From: Planococcus sp. MER TA 32b
GTDB lineage: Bacteria > Bacillota > Bacilli > Bacillales_A > Planococcaceae
Reading direction: 5' to 3'
Length of the DNA stretch: 64,000 nt
Assembly (NCBI GenBank): GCA_023715185.1
Contig: JAMCAN010000001.1
Span: 1,612,001-1,676,000, forward strand
The stretch's first letter is position 1, and the number at the start of each line of letters is the position of its first letter. A program made the position numbers and the translations under genes. The notes below the pieces were generated by a model that ran no database searches, had not been told where the DNA came from, and saw nothing but the letters and a program-made list of their open reading frames with translations. Below are positions 19,208-26,796 of the stretch, in pieces.

Positions 19208-20059
19208 TTGCCATACGGCTACGAAAAATATCGCTTGGAAAACGGCATCAGCCCCAACACTGTTGTCCATGAAGTCCAATTGATCCATTCCCTTCTCGCT
19301 TTCCTTGCCAGATCTTATAAAAAATCGGTGGAACCGCATGAAATCCGGCCGGTTGACATACAGAATTTTTTGCATGAACAGCGAAAAAATGGCATCAAGG
19401 ATAGTACGTTGAACAGAAAAATCATTTTTATCCGCCAATGGTTCGATTATATGTGGCGCATCGGCAGAATTCCGGTCGATTTCATGCCGAAATTCAAATA
19501 CTCAGAGAAACTCGATCTGACACCTCCGGATATTCATCTTGATTATGCGCAGCTGCTGGCGAAAAAAGACGCAGTGCTCGATACCGATCAGCTTTCTCTG
19601 AATGCCAAAATTCTTTATATCCTCTATCTTCGCGGGCTTCGTCTTCGGGATATGGCGTCAATCGATATCGCCAATTTTGAAGATAAAGGCCATAAATTGA
19701 CACTTGCATTCGAAAAAAAGGATGGCTATATGAGCCGGATTGATTTCACAGGCAAAGAAATCACTGTTCTTCTCGAAGGAATTGAGCGCGCGATTTTCCG
19801 GGGGACCCCCTATCTTCTTTCTTCCAAGGTGAATAATGAATTTACAATGTTTCAGATGGGCTCGCTATCGGATTACACGGAAGCTTTATCAGCCTTTGTC
19901 GGCATGCCGATGCGTTCAGGCGACATCCGGTTTGCGTACGTCCACTATCTCTATTCGGAAGAGCAAAAAAACTTGGAAGAAATCCAGGAAATCCTCGGTG
20001 TTTCCCTGGATTCAGCCTCGCGCATACTCAAGGATTCACTGCAGCGTCTGAAAAAATGA
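19208..20059 (+). CDS. Tyrosine-recombinase-like protein lacking catalytic residues
   Basis: A 283-residue protein with a Xer/integrase layout: an N-terminal SAM-like DNA-binding domain (residues about 5-90, with a SPNTVVHEVQLIHSLLAFL-like helix pair) and a C-terminal catalytic-domain homologue. The first arginine survives in LRGLRLRDM and a lysine in EKKDGYMSR. The H-x-x-R motif reads GDIR, the second His/Trp position is Val in LGVSLDS, and the nucleophile Tyr position is Leu (RILKD). It should not cut DNA. The start is the TTG at 19208, 5-6 bases after GGAGGTGA; a GTG at 19199 sits inside the ribosome site. A bidirectional terminator follows. Possibly a domesticated DNA-binding protein. Confidence 0.75.
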   Translation: MPYGYEKYRLENGISPNTVVHEVQLIHSLLAFLARSYKKSVEPHEIRPVDIQNFLHEQRKNGIKDSTLNRKIIFIRQWFDYMWRIGRIPVDFMPKFKYSEKLDLTPPDIHLDYAQLLAKKDAVLDTDQLSLNAKILYILYLRGLRLRDMASIDIANFEDKGHKLTLAFEKKDGYMSRIDFTGKEITVLLEGIERAIFRGTPYLLSSKVNNEFTMFQMGSLSDYTEALSAFVGMPMRSGDIRFAYVHYLYSEEQKNLEEIQEILGVSLDSASRILKDSLQRLKK

Positions 20060-20070
20060 TGCGGCATCAT

Positions 20071-20119
20071 AAAAAAGAAGAGACCGGCAAAGTAATTTTC
20101 TTTGCCGGTCTCTTCTTTT
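20071..20119. terminator. Strong bidirectional terminator
   Basis: A 16-bp stem GAAGAGACCGGCAAAG / CTTTGCCGGTCTCTTC with A-run before and T-run after, between the recombinase-like gene and the small minus-strand gene. Confidence 0.9.
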
Positions 20120-20153
20120 GATGTTTCTTCTTACACCTTACCCGCCTGTCAGC

Positions 20154-20261
20154 TTAAGAAAAGAACCCGAAATTCAGCGCCAAATTGAAGACGATGACCG
20201 AGTGGATGACAACAAACCACATCCCTTGCCTATTCAAACGTTCGACGTTTTCATATTGCAT
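20154..20261 (-). CDS. Small putative membrane protein (35 aa)
   Basis: A 35-residue frame beginning MQYENVERLNRQGMWFV, with one hydrophobic segment (about residues 14-34, IHSVIVFNLALNFGFF) and a charged N-terminus. The ATG is preceded by AGGAAGGGTG 7-8 bases upstream. It stands alone, ending 35 bp before the terminator at 20071-20119. The short amphipathic-plus-membrane design resembles known small regulatory membrane proteins, but I cannot name a family. Confidence 0.5.
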   Translation of the reverse strand: MQYENVERLNRQGMWFVVIHSVIVFNLALNFGFFS

Positions 20262-20386
20262 GCGGTTTCACCCTTCCTTTTCTTTTTATTATACCGAATA
20301 TTCTGTCTACTATCAACGGTCCCGCTCTTTCTAATTTCATTTCAATATGGTTAGATAGAATAAAAATAGAGACTGGAGGAATCAGT

Positions 20387-20929
20387 ATGAAAAAAGCGTT
20401 GTTGGTTGTGGATTATACGGTGGATTTTGTGGCGGATGACGGCAAATTGACCTGCGGCAAGCCGGGACAGGCTATAGAAGGAGCCATATGCTCACTTACG
20501 GAAAAATTTTTGGAGAACGGTGATTTTGTCGTATTTCCCGTTGATCTGCACGAAGAAAATGACCGCTTGCATCCTGAACAGAAACTCTTCCCACCCCATA
20601 ATATCCGCGGTACAGAAGGCAGAAATCTCTATGGACGATTGAAGCCGCTGTACGAAGCGAACACGGAAAAAATTCTTTGTATGGATAAAACCCGATACAG
20701 CGCCTTTGCGGGAACCAATCTTGAAATCCTCCTGAGGGAAAGAAAAATCGAAGAGCTGCATATTGTTGGTGTCTGCACTGATATCTGCGTTCTCCATACA
20801 GCAGTCGATGCATATAATAAAGGTTTTAAAATCGCAATACACAAGGATGCTGTGGCCAGCTTTGACCAGGATGGCCATAACTGGGCTTTGCGGCATTTTG
20901 CCAATACCTTGGGCGCACAAGTTTTATAA
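20387..20929 (+). CDS. pncA: Nicotinamidase
   Basis: A 180-residue isochorismatase-fold hydrolase that deaminates nicotinamide to nicotinate for NAD salvage. The triad is visible: Asp9 in VVDYTVDF, Lys101 in MDKTRYSAF and Cys134 in GVCTDICVLHTA. The sequence tracks B. subtilis YueJ/PncA closely along its length (for example FPPHNIRGTEG). ATG after GGAGGAATCAGT. Single-gene unit. Confidence 0.93.
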   Translation: MKKALLVVDYTVDFVADDGKLTCGKPGQAIEGAICSLTEKFLENGDFVVFPVDLHEENDRLHPEQKLFPPHNIRGTEGRNLYGRLKPLYEANTEKILCMDKTRYSAFAGTNLEILLRERKIEELHIVGVCTDICVLHTAVDAYNKGFKIAIHKDAVASFDQDGHNWALRHFANTLGAQVL

Positions 20930-20945
20930 TATTTACCTGTCCGAT

Positions 20946-20971
20946 GTTTTAAATTTCCCCAATGAGGTTAT
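20946..20971 (+). promoter_or_regulatory. Candidate sigma-B promoter
   Basis: GTTTTA (20946-20951), 14-bp spacer, GGTTAT (20966-20971), 48 bp before the GlsB-type gene. Sigma-B consensus is GTTTAA / GGGTAT. The stress-linked product supports the reading. Confidence 0.4.
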
Positions 20972-21019
20972 ATCAATAGTGTAGCAATCATAAAATACTC
21001 ATAAAGGAGTTGGAACACG

Positions 21020-21286
21020 ATGGGATTCATTTTATATTTGATCATGGGCGGTATTATCGGTTGGCTGGCAGGTCTTATCTTAGGTAAAGATATTCCAGGC
21101 GGCATCATCGGCAACATCATCGCAGGTATCATCGGCGCTTGGCTCGGCAGCCTGCTGCTGGGAGACTGGGGTCCAGAAATTTGGAGCGTCTACATCATCC
21201 CTGCATTGATCGGTGCTTTGGTTCTGGTTTTCGTATTGAGCCTGATTCTTGGGTCAATGGGCAAAAACAGACGAAATCGCGCATAA
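21020..21286 (+). CDS. GlsB/YeaQ/YmgE family stress-associated membrane protein
   Basis: An 88-residue protein of three hydrophobic glycine-rich segments (GGIIGWLAGLILGKD, GGIIGNIIAGIIGAWLG, then a third), the hallmark of the transglycosylase-associated/GlsB family. It ends with a basic tail. ATG after AAAGGAG. The molecular role of this family is not known, but expression under general stress is common. Terminated by the hairpin at 21298-21330. Confidence 0.9.
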   Translation: MGFILYLIMGGIIGWLAGLILGKDIPGGIIGNIIAGIIGAWLGSLLLGDWGPEIWSVYIIPALIGALVLVFVLSLILGSMGKNRRNRA

Positions 21287-21297
21287 TTGAATCAGTA

Positions 21298-21330
21298 AAA
21301 AAAGAGCGGACACATTGTCCGCTCTTTTTC
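21298..21330. terminator. Bidirectional terminator
   Basis: Stem AAAGAGCGGACA / TGTCCGCTCTTT flanked by A- and T-runs, shared by the convergent GlsB-type and lytic transglycosylase genes. Confidence 0.9.
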
Positions 21331-21974
21331 TATTCAGCAAATTCCTCATTATACAAGTGGTAATAATGCAGGATGTCTTCAACATATTCATCGCTGTGAT
21401 TGTACTGGAAGACCGCTTTTTCCAAGTCCCCATCCGCTGCCCCGTTTTTCGCCAAATAATTGGCTGCGCTGTAAAGGGCATCCGTCAGGTCATAAGGATC
21501 TGCCACACCATCGTCGTTGCCGTCAGTTCCATATCCGCCAAATGCTTTGATAACCTCGGGATCCGTCTTCTCATCCTCCGGTATCTCCCCTTCACCCAGG
21601 CCTGCACAGGTCGGATGGCTCCATCCCACAAATGTGCACGGCATGAACTGCATATGCCCTTCGGCACCGACCGGCGACAATAAGGGGTCCATTGTGGAAA
21701 ATCTGGTTTCTACCCGGTGGTGCGCTGCCAGCAAGGTCCAGGGAATGCCGTATTCTTCCGCGGTTTCTTTATACAAAGGTATATATTCCTCAGGAACTTC
21801 CATTTCCCTGAAGATATTGGGAGTCTCTTTCAGCGCAGTCATTACGGTATCAGGATTAAAAAGATAATACACAATGGCGAATAACGTAAAACCGACCAAA
21901 ATGGCAGGCAATAAAGTGATCAGAAAAAGTATCTTCAGCATGCCGCCTTTTTTCAGTTTTCTTTTCTTCTTCAT
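21330..21974 (-). CDS. Membrane-anchored lytic transglycosylase (SLT-like)
   Basis: A 214-residue protein with a very basic N-terminus and one membrane anchor (residues about 13-37), followed by a lysozyme-fold domain. The catalytic glutamate is in AHHRVETRFST. Supporting segments are PVGAEGHMQFMPCTFVGW, DPYDLTDALYSAANYLAKNG and VFQYNHSDEYVEDIL. It should cleave the glycan strand of peptidoglycan outside the membrane. The ribosome site (GGGCGTG) is weak. Single gene. Confidence 0.85.
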   Translation of the reverse strand: MKKKRKLKKGGMLKILFLITLLPAILVGFTLFAIVYYLFNPDTVMTALKETPNIFREMEVPEEYIPLYKETAEEYGIPWTLLAAHHRVETRFSTMDPLLSPVGAEGHMQFMPCTFVGWSHPTCAGLGEGEIPEDEKTDPEVIKAFGGYGTDGNDDGVADPYDLTDALYSAANYLAKNGAADGDLEKAVFQYNHSDEYVEDILHYYHLYNEEFAE

Positions 21975-22094
21975 TTTTTCACGCCCAGCTGCTTATTTTC
22001 TTCAGTTTAGCATAAAAAGCTGTACAGTTCTTTTGCCACAAGTACTATCTTTTACCGTTATTCAAATGTAAAGTAATAAATGGAGGTGAATCGA

Positions 22095-22472
22095 ATGTGG
22101 AATGATTTTAAAGCCTTTGCCCTAAAAGGCAATGTGCTGGATTTGGCGATTGCCGTTGTCATTGGTGCCGCTTTCGGCAAAATCGTGACTTCCTTGGTCG
22201 AGGATTTGATCATGCCTGCAGTGGGGCTGCTGCTGGGGGGATTCAGCATTGCGGAAGCTGTTTATCAAGTCGGCGATGCAACGCTGAAATACGGCGCTTT
22301 TTTACAATCGGTATTGGATTTCTTAATTATTTCTTTTTCTATTTTCATGGTCATCCGCCTGTTCATGAAATTCCGGCGCAAGGAAGAACTGCCGGCTGAG
22401 GAAGTTGTGCCTGAACTCGATAAAAAAGAGGAATTGCTTGTCGAAATTCGGGATCTATTGAAGAAACAATAG
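22095..22472 (+). CDS. mscL: Large-conductance mechanosensitive channel
   Basis: A 125-residue MscL: starts MWNDFKAFALKGNVLDLAIAVVIGAAFGKIV, as the family does, with two membrane helices and a charged C-terminal helix (VEIRDLLKK). It protects against hypo-osmotic shock. The start is the ATG at 22095, following GGAGGTG; the ATG five codons earlier lies at the ribosome site itself. Confidence 0.95.
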   Translation: MWNDFKAFALKGNVLDLAIAVVIGAAFGKIVTSLVEDLIMPAVGLLLGGFSIAEAVYQVGDATLKYGAFLQSVLDFLIISFSIFMVIRLFMKFRRKEELPAEEVVPELDKKEELLVEIRDLLKKQ

Positions 22473-22485
22473 CTTTAATACGCAT

Positions 22486-22522
22486 AAAAGACTCATTCCA
22501 TAGTAGGAATGAGCCTTTTATT
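22486..22522. terminator. Bidirectional terminator
   Basis: Stem GACTCATTCC/GGAATGAGCC with flanking A- and T-runs between mscL and the convergent SCO1 gene. Confidence 0.85.
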
Positions 22523-23089
22523 TTATTCGCTTTCATCCAATAACTCTTTTAAATCCCCAACAATTTCTTCGACAGGAACATCTCCATAACCGTCGTAGTT
22601 ATGCGCCACCTCGCCGTTTTTGTCCATTAAATAAAAACTGGTGCCATGCACAACCTGATCACTGGAAGGATCATTTTTTACGAAGGACTTAAAGTTGTCT
22701 TTGGCGTATTCAGCGATATAGTCCTGAGAATAACCGGTCAAAAGATGCCATTTCGATTCGTCCGGCACATTGAATTTACTGAGGTAATCTGCAAGCACTT
22801 CCGGTTTGTCTATGGCAGGATCCACTGAAAAAGCGATAATTTTATAATCCTCTATTCCTTGGGCAGCCAATTCTTCCTGGATGCTGGCCATATTGAAAGT
22901 CATCGGCGGGCATACCGTCGTGCAATTCGTAAATACAAAAGTGGAAAGCCAAGGGCTCCCTTTAAGGCTTTCAAGTGTCACTTTTTCCCCACGCTGGTCG
23001 GTGTGCTCAAAATCTTCGATTGCGGAATTGCCGCAAGCTGACAGCAGCAGCACCAAGCTGACTGCCGCAATTGCCATTATTTTTTTCAT
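22523..23089 (-). CDS. SCO1/SenC family copper-chaperone lipoprotein
   Basis: A 188-residue thioredoxin-fold lipoprotein. A signal peptide with lipobox LSAC ends near residue 17. The copper ligands of SCO1 are present: the CxxxC in NCTTVCPPM and the distal His in VVHGTSF. SCO1 delivers copper to the CuA site of cytochrome c oxidase (YpmQ in B. subtilis). The start is the ATG at 23089 after GGAGGCGGCACG; an ATG seven codons earlier has no site. Confidence 0.92.
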   Translation of the reverse strand: MKKIMAIAAVSLVLLLSACGNSAIEDFEHTDQRGEKVTLESLKGSPWLSTFVFTNCTTVCPPMTFNMASIQEELAAQGIEDYKIIAFSVDPAIDKPEVLADYLSKFNVPDESKWHLLTGYSQDYIAEYAKDNFKSFVKNDPSSDQVVHGTSFYLMDKNGEVAHNYDGYGDVPVEEIVGDLKELLDESE

Positions 23090-23184
23090 CGTGCCGCCTC
23101 CACAATACATACTGCCTTCATCTTAAATGAAGATCGCGGTCCAGACAACTCACATCAAGCGGCCTTTGTCACGAATTTGTGAAA

Positions 23185-23310
23185 TCACAGTCTGATGGCG
23201 ATCAATGCTTCATGTATCGCCACAAGTTTGGTTTCCACCCGGTGCATCAGATAAAATGACACGAAAATCGGAAAGCCCACTTCCTGGATCAATCGCATCC
23301 ACTCTTCCAT
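23185..23310 (-). CDS. YvrJ family small membrane protein
   Basis: A 41-residue protein with the YvrJ pattern: short acidic start, VGFPIFVSFYLMHRVE as a half-length membrane segment with the family's GFPI, then a basic/amphipathic tail. The ATG follows AGGAGGAAACGG. It lies downstream of the DUF1659 and DUF2922 genes on the same strand, as in other Bacilli where the three small genes travel together. Function unknown. Confidence 0.8.
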   Translation of the reverse strand: MEEWMRLIQEVGFPIFVSFYLMHRVETKLVAIHEALIAIRL

Positions 23311-23340
23311 TCCGTTTCCTCCTCTCTTTCAGCTATATGA

Positions 23341-23367
23341 TAAAAAGCCCTCCATTTCAGGAGGGCT
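23341..23367 (-). terminator. Terminator after DUF2922 gene
   Basis: Stem GCCCTCC/GGAGGGC with TTTTTA tail on the minus strand, between the DUF2922 and YvrJ genes, so YvrJ is either read through to or has its own promoter. Confidence 0.8.
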
Positions 23368-23374
23368 CCAGTTC

Positions 23375-23590
23375 TTAAACTTCGTAGTCGACGATGTTCC
23401 GTTCAACCACCCGCGCGCCTTTGGCTATCGCAAATGGCGAACCTTCAACCTCAAAGATGTTCTGAGTGATGATGGTCTGCATGCCAGTCGTGAGTTCCAG
23501 AGCCGTCAGGTCTTCTCTCGGTTCTTCAACAGACAGCACCACATCTTTGCCTGCCCCTGTTTCAAAAATCAATTCCAATGTTTTAGCCAT
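23375..23590 (-). CDS. DUF2922 protein
   Basis: A 71-residue protein with the DUF2922 layout (LELIFETGAGKDVVLSVEEPREDLT, then a C-terminal RVVERNIVDYEV). Soluble, beta-rich by appearance, no catalytic motif. It begins 22 bp after the DUF1659 gene. Unknown function; always small and paired with DUF1659 in Bacilli. Confidence 0.85.
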   Translation of the reverse strand: MAKTLELIFETGAGKDVVLSVEEPREDLTALELTTGMQTIITQNIFEVEGSPFAIAKGARVVERNIVDYEV

Positions 23591-23612
23591 TCCCTATTCC
23601 CCCTTAGTGTAA

Positions 23613-23831
23613 TTATGCGTAGATTGAAAGATTGGACTGCTTTTCCAGATCCATCAGCGGTTTGTTTCCGAATTCCGTCAGTACACGGGCTGATTCGAAA
23701 ATTCCGGTTGCTGATGCCGACTCTGATACATTGTGGTACGCTTTCACTTTCTTTTTCGGTTTGCCGAGTGCATCAAACCCATTATCGAAAGTCAGGCGGA
23801 TGCTCGACTTTTTGAAGTCGCTGTTTGCCAT
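23613..23831 (-). CDS. DUF1659 protein
   Basis: A 72-residue protein with the DUF1659 features SSIRLTFDNGFDALGKPKKKVKAYHNVS and an ATGIFESARVLTEF helix. Preceded by a GAGGTG ribosome site. First gene of the DUF1659-DUF2922-YvrJ set, divergent from the DUF2621 gene. No function is known. Confidence 0.85.
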   Translation of the reverse strand: MANSDFKKSSIRLTFDNGFDALGKPKKKVKAYHNVSESASATGIFESARVLTEFGNKPLMDLEKQSNLSIYA

Positions 23832-23951
23832 TTTGTTTCACCTCCTCTCACCCGCTATATAGACAGTCAGGACAAAAAGGGATACATTTTTAATGAATTT
23901 TTTTCAGATAGCTCTTATAATGGAGATATTGGAAGGTATGAGGTGAATATC

Positions 23952-24386
23952 GTGGCATTAGAAGGTTGGTTTTTATGGTTTATCCTTTTTTGGGTAGTGG
24001 TCCTTGTCGGTTCATTTGCGATTGGCGGGTATTTTATGTTCAGGAAGTTTCTGAAATCCATTCCGAAAAAAGACGGATTGTCCGATTTAAATTGGGAAGA
24101 ATATTACGTCGGCAAAACCATCCATTTATGGGGAGACCGTGAAAAGGAATTATTGAATGAATTGGTACAGCCTGTGCCTGACCTGTTTCGGCCAGTCGCC
24201 AAACAAAAAATAGCGGGCAGGATCGGCCAGATTCTTTTGGAAGAAAAAGTATCAAAAATGGAACACGAACATATTATCCGGGGCTATATCCAGGCCACAC
24301 CGAAACGCGATCATAAATTTTTGCGTAAAAAGCTGGACGAACTCAATATTGACGTCGCACCGTATGAACATTATTTTGAGCAATAA
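23952..24386 (+). CDS. yneK: DUF2621 membrane protein (YneK-like)
   Basis: A 144-residue protein with one N-terminal membrane segment (residues about 7-29), the linker MFRKFLKSIPKKDG and a cytoplasmic domain ending ATPKRDHKFLRKKLDELNID, as in B. subtilis YneK. The start is a GTG 6 bases after GAGGTG. In B. subtilis yneK lies near ccdA and yneJ, as here, though here it points the opposite way. A family A repeat begins one base after its TAA. Function unknown. Confidence 0.82.
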   Translation: MALEGWFLWFILFWVVVLVGSFAIGGYFMFRKFLKSIPKKDGLSDLNWEEYYVGKTIHLWGDREKELLNELVQPVPDLFRPVAKQKIAGRIGQILLEEKVSKMEHEHIIRGYIQATPKRDHKFLRKKLDELNIDVAPYEHYFEQ

Positions 24387-24387
24387 G

Positions 24388-24665
24388 GAAAAGCGGAAAC
24401 GGCCGCTCAGCTCCGACAAGCGTAAGACACGCTGGCGTAGTGGCATGTTTTTAGCCGCCTAGCCAGTGAGGCTTACGACTCGAGGAGTTGGCCGTTGGAG
24501 TCTGGACAAGGAAAAGCGACGGCGCCCGTTAAGCTCTGAAAGGCGTAAGACGATCTGGCGAAGCGGCGTTTTTCCAGCCGCACAGCCAGAGTGGCTTACG
24601 ACCCGAAGAGCTGGGCCGCCGGAGTCTGGACAGAAGAAAAGCGGAAACGGCTGCTCAGTTTCGAA
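24388..24665 (+). repeat. Family A repeat, two full units and a truncated third
   Basis: Units of about 120 bp start with GAAAAGCG and end with GGAGTCTGGACAA; they begin at 24388, 24510 and 24634 (truncated). Each can fold into a long imperfect hairpin (for example AGCTCT with AGAGCT, CGTAAG with CTTACG). It is the first thing after the DUF2621 stop codon. With the terminator, this fills the 307-bp gap before ccdC. Confidence 0.8.
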
Positions 24666-24678
24666 AAGCAGACAAACA

Positions 24679-24716
24679 AAAACGCAGTACCCATCAACCG
24701 GGTACTGCGCTTTTAT
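24679..24716. terminator. Bidirectional terminator overlapping the ccdC stop codon
   Basis: Stem ACGCAGTACCC/GGGTACTGCG with A- and T-runs. The ccdC TGA lies in the loop, so the last codons of ccdC form one arm. Confidence 0.85.
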
Positions 24717-25194
24717 TTTTTTCTGACAATTTTCTGAATTGCAGATACATAGCCACACGCCAAGGAATAATCATCCCAAATGCCAGTATCCAGAACATAC
24801 CGGCCAATTCACCGATATCAATAGTGGAGCTGAGAATCACTTTGGCCAGCAAACGGACCAGCAGTAATCCGATTAAAATAAAGATAAATGCCTTCGACTG
24901 CTTTAAATAGATTTCGCCTTCTCTTTCTTCAAATTTCGATGTCCAGATCAGAACGGCCGAAAAGATGATGCCGGCGGCCAGCGCTTCGGCAATTTGTGGA
25001 GGCGCTACCCGGAAGAAAGGAAAGATGAACATCAAAGCACCTGTCGACATAAACAACGGAGGCAAGAGAATCTTTTTCGCGGAAGCCGGTTTTTTGGCTG
25101 AGCGGGACCTTACAAAGATTGCGAAAATCCCCATAAACACCGCACCAACGGTAGTTACCGCCAAGTAGACTGCCGGAGGAATCTGTTCAAACAT
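24694..25194 (-). CDS. ccdC: CcdC/YneJ-type membrane protein
   Basis: A 166-residue protein of the CcdC family (B. subtilis YneJ) with about five membrane segments; it has no CxxC. The family sits with CcdA in Bacilli and is associated with cytochrome c biogenesis, though its own role is not established. The start is the ATG at 25194, 5 bases after GGAGGG; an upstream in-frame extension runs through the preceding small gene and is not used. The start overlaps the stop of the CxxC mini-protein by 8 bases. Confidence 0.82.
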   Translation of the reverse strand: MFEQIPPAVYLAVTTVGAVFMGIFAIFVRSRSAKKPASAKKILLPPLFMSTGALMFIFPFFRVAPPQIAEALAAGIIFSAVLIWTSKFEEREGEIYLKQSKAFIFILIGLLLVRLLAKVILSSTIDIGELAGMFWILAFGMIIPWRVAMYLQFRKLSEKNKSAVPG

Positions 25195-25333
25195 CCAATC
25201 CCTCCTCAAACTCTTTAAATTTCGGATGCAGCCCTTCACAGACAGAACAATTATCGGTTTTGACAAATAATAAAAAAGATTCTGCGCTGCTGATTATTTG
25301 CCGGTATTCATTCATGGAAGTGATGGTTTTCAT
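25187..25333 (-). CDS. 48-residue CxxC mini-protein resembling a thioredoxin N-terminus
   Basis: A 48-codon frame between ccdA and ccdC on the same strand. It begins MKTITSMNEYRQII and contains a strand plus active-site-like CxxC (LLFVKTDNCSVCEG), followed by one helix, then stops. This is the beta-alpha-beta opening of a thioredoxin fold (normally about 105 residues) with the rest absent. AGGTGA lies 6-7 bases before the ATG, and its stop overlaps the ccdC start (ATGTTTGA), so it is probably translated. In B. subtilis the slot holds yneI, an unrelated response-regulator-like gene. It may be a decayed thioredoxin or a working thiol mini-protein served by CcdA. Confidence 0.6.
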   Translation of the reverse strand: MKTITSMNEYRQIISSAESFLLFVKTDNCSVCEGLHPKFKEFEEGLDV

Positions 25334-25356
25334 TGCTTTCACCTGCTTAAGATCAA

Positions 25357-26067
25357 TTAGAAGCCCTGGAAATCCCCGAAAATCGGGCTCAAAATACGGA
25401 TTAGATAAGTCATTCCATCAAAGAACAGCAAAATTCCGACTGCAATCATGATGAATCCGCCGACTTTCATAATAATGTTATTGTGCTTGCGCAGCCAGCC
25501 GAGGCGGGTTACGAAGAACGATAGAACAAAGAATGGAATCGCAAAACCGAGAACATATGCAAGCATATACCAGACACCTGAACCCGGATTCGCTGCGGCC
25601 AATGTGTAGATGGCTGCCGTTATCGGACCTGTACACGGTGTCCAGCCAGCGGCAAACGCCAAACCGATGATAAAAGTTCCGAGAAAACCGGATGGACGGT
25701 TTTTAAATGAAAACTTTTTATCTGCCATCAGGAATTTCGGCTGGAAAACGCCGATGATCATCAGGCCGAATATGACGATAAAAATGGCGCCGACTTGGCG
25801 GATCAATTCATCATAACGGATAAACCATTCATAGAAGAATGATGTGCTGAAGCCTAGCGCGATAAATATCGTTGAAAATCCAAGCAGGAAGAAAAGCGTA
25901 TGGAACATGCCTCTGCGCTGCATGACTTTCTTGTCATTTTTGATTTCATCAAGCGACATGCCGGTAATATAGGATAAAAAAGCCGGATATAAAGGCAATG
26001 TGCATGGTGATATGAAACTGAGGAATCCTGCTCCAAAGGCCAGGAAAAGGTTGATGTCACTTGCCAC
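25357..26067 (-). CDS. ccdA: Cytochrome c biogenesis protein CcdA
   Basis: A 236-residue six-helix membrane protein that passes electrons from cytoplasmic thioredoxin to extracytoplasmic thiol proteins. Its two redox cysteines are in [16 protein letters not shown] (helix 1) and [10 protein letters not shown] (helix 4). GTG start after GAAGGAG. First gene of ccdA - CxxC mini-protein - ccdC. The SCO1 gene 2.3 kb away needs the same kind of reducing power. Confidence 0.95.
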   Translation of the reverse strand: MASDINLFLAFGAGFLSFISPCTLPLYPAFLSYITGMSLDEIKNDKKVMQRRGMFHTLFFLLGFSTIFIALGFSTSFFYEWFIRYDELIRQVGAIFIVIFGLMIIGVFQPKFLMADKKFSFKNRPSGFLGTFIIGLAFAAGWTPCTGPITAAIYTLAAANPGSGVWYMLAYVLGFAIPFFVLSFFVTRLGWLRKHNNIIMKVGGFIMIAVGILLFFDGMTYLIRILSPIFGDFQGF

Positions 26068-26270
26068 TGTCTACACTCCTTCATTATACTCTATCCATCT
26101 TATCAAATTTAGCATGAGAAAACTGCCCTTTTGCCTGTGAACTCTTTGTGAATGAGCAGCCCCAAAGTATTTAACCTTCAGCTGCGACGAAACTTCCGCA
26201 GCGTTAGGGGAGCAAGGAAGTTAAATAATACAAACTTGCTTCACCACTTACAGTTCAAAATTTTTCCATA

Positions 26271-26312
26271 TAAAAAACAGGAGAGTGAGTTAAAAACCCT
26301 TCTCCCCTGTCC
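26271..26312 (-). terminator. Terminator after 26328-26768
   Basis: Bulged stem ACAGGGGAGA / TCTCCTGT followed by TTTTTT on the minus strand. The remaining bases up to ccdA (26068-26270) hold no recognised element apart from the ccdA promoter region. Confidence 0.6.
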
Positions 26313-26327
26313 GTATTTAAGGTTCCT

Positions 26328-26768
26328 CTAATTCCGTCTCGTTTTGTGCATGGCGAAATAAATAATGCATGCCATAATGGCAAGGACAATAATCATTAAA
26401 ATACGATTGTCCAATAAAAGATTCAGGAAATGAAACTCCGGTTCTTGGCGGTAGACGGCTTCCAAATATTCACCCTCAACTTCCACTGCCATTGTTTTCG
26501 CGGGATCCCGCCCTTTAACCGCATAATAGACAGTGCCAATTGGATAATAATTCGAAGCGTTGCCGTAAAATGCGCCTGACATATCATCCGCCATTGTCGC
26601 CACCCTGCCTACCGGCTCAGCAACATCACTTGCCGGGAGCGGTTCATCTTCCAAAACTTCATAAAGTTTTCCGTCCCAGACCACAAAAGCATACGCCCAG
26701 GACAATGCCTGAGCCGTTCCGCAAAACATAAACACAATCAGCAATGCAGCCGGAATGATTTTTTTCAT
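26328..26768 (-). CDS. Secreted, C-terminally anchored protein of unknown function
   Basis: A 146-residue protein with a signal peptide (residues 1-20, ending TAQALS), an extracellular domain of about 95 residues (SWAYAFVVWDGKLYEV, VGRVATMADD, GNASNYYPIGTVYYAVKG) and one membrane segment near residues 119-139 followed by a basic tail. The start is the ATG at 26768 after GGGGGATCTC. I do not recognise the family with certainty. It lies just after the exporter operon but is preceded by its own ribosome site. Confidence 0.7.
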   Translation of the reverse strand: MKKIIPAALLIVFMFCGTAQALSWAYAFVVWDGKLYEVLEDEPLPASDVAEPVGRVATMADDMSGAFYGNASNYYPIGTVYYAVKGRDPAKTMAVEVEGEYLEAVYRQEPEFHFLNLLLDNRILMIIVLAIMACIIYFAMHKTRRN

Positions 26769-26796
26769 GAGATCCCCCAATGATCGTTTTCACTTT

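Noticed and set aside
23733-23951. Long N-terminal extension of the DUF2621 protein
   Set aside because: The extension is antisense to the DUF1659 gene; the GTG at 23952 has a good ribosome site and gives the family's length.
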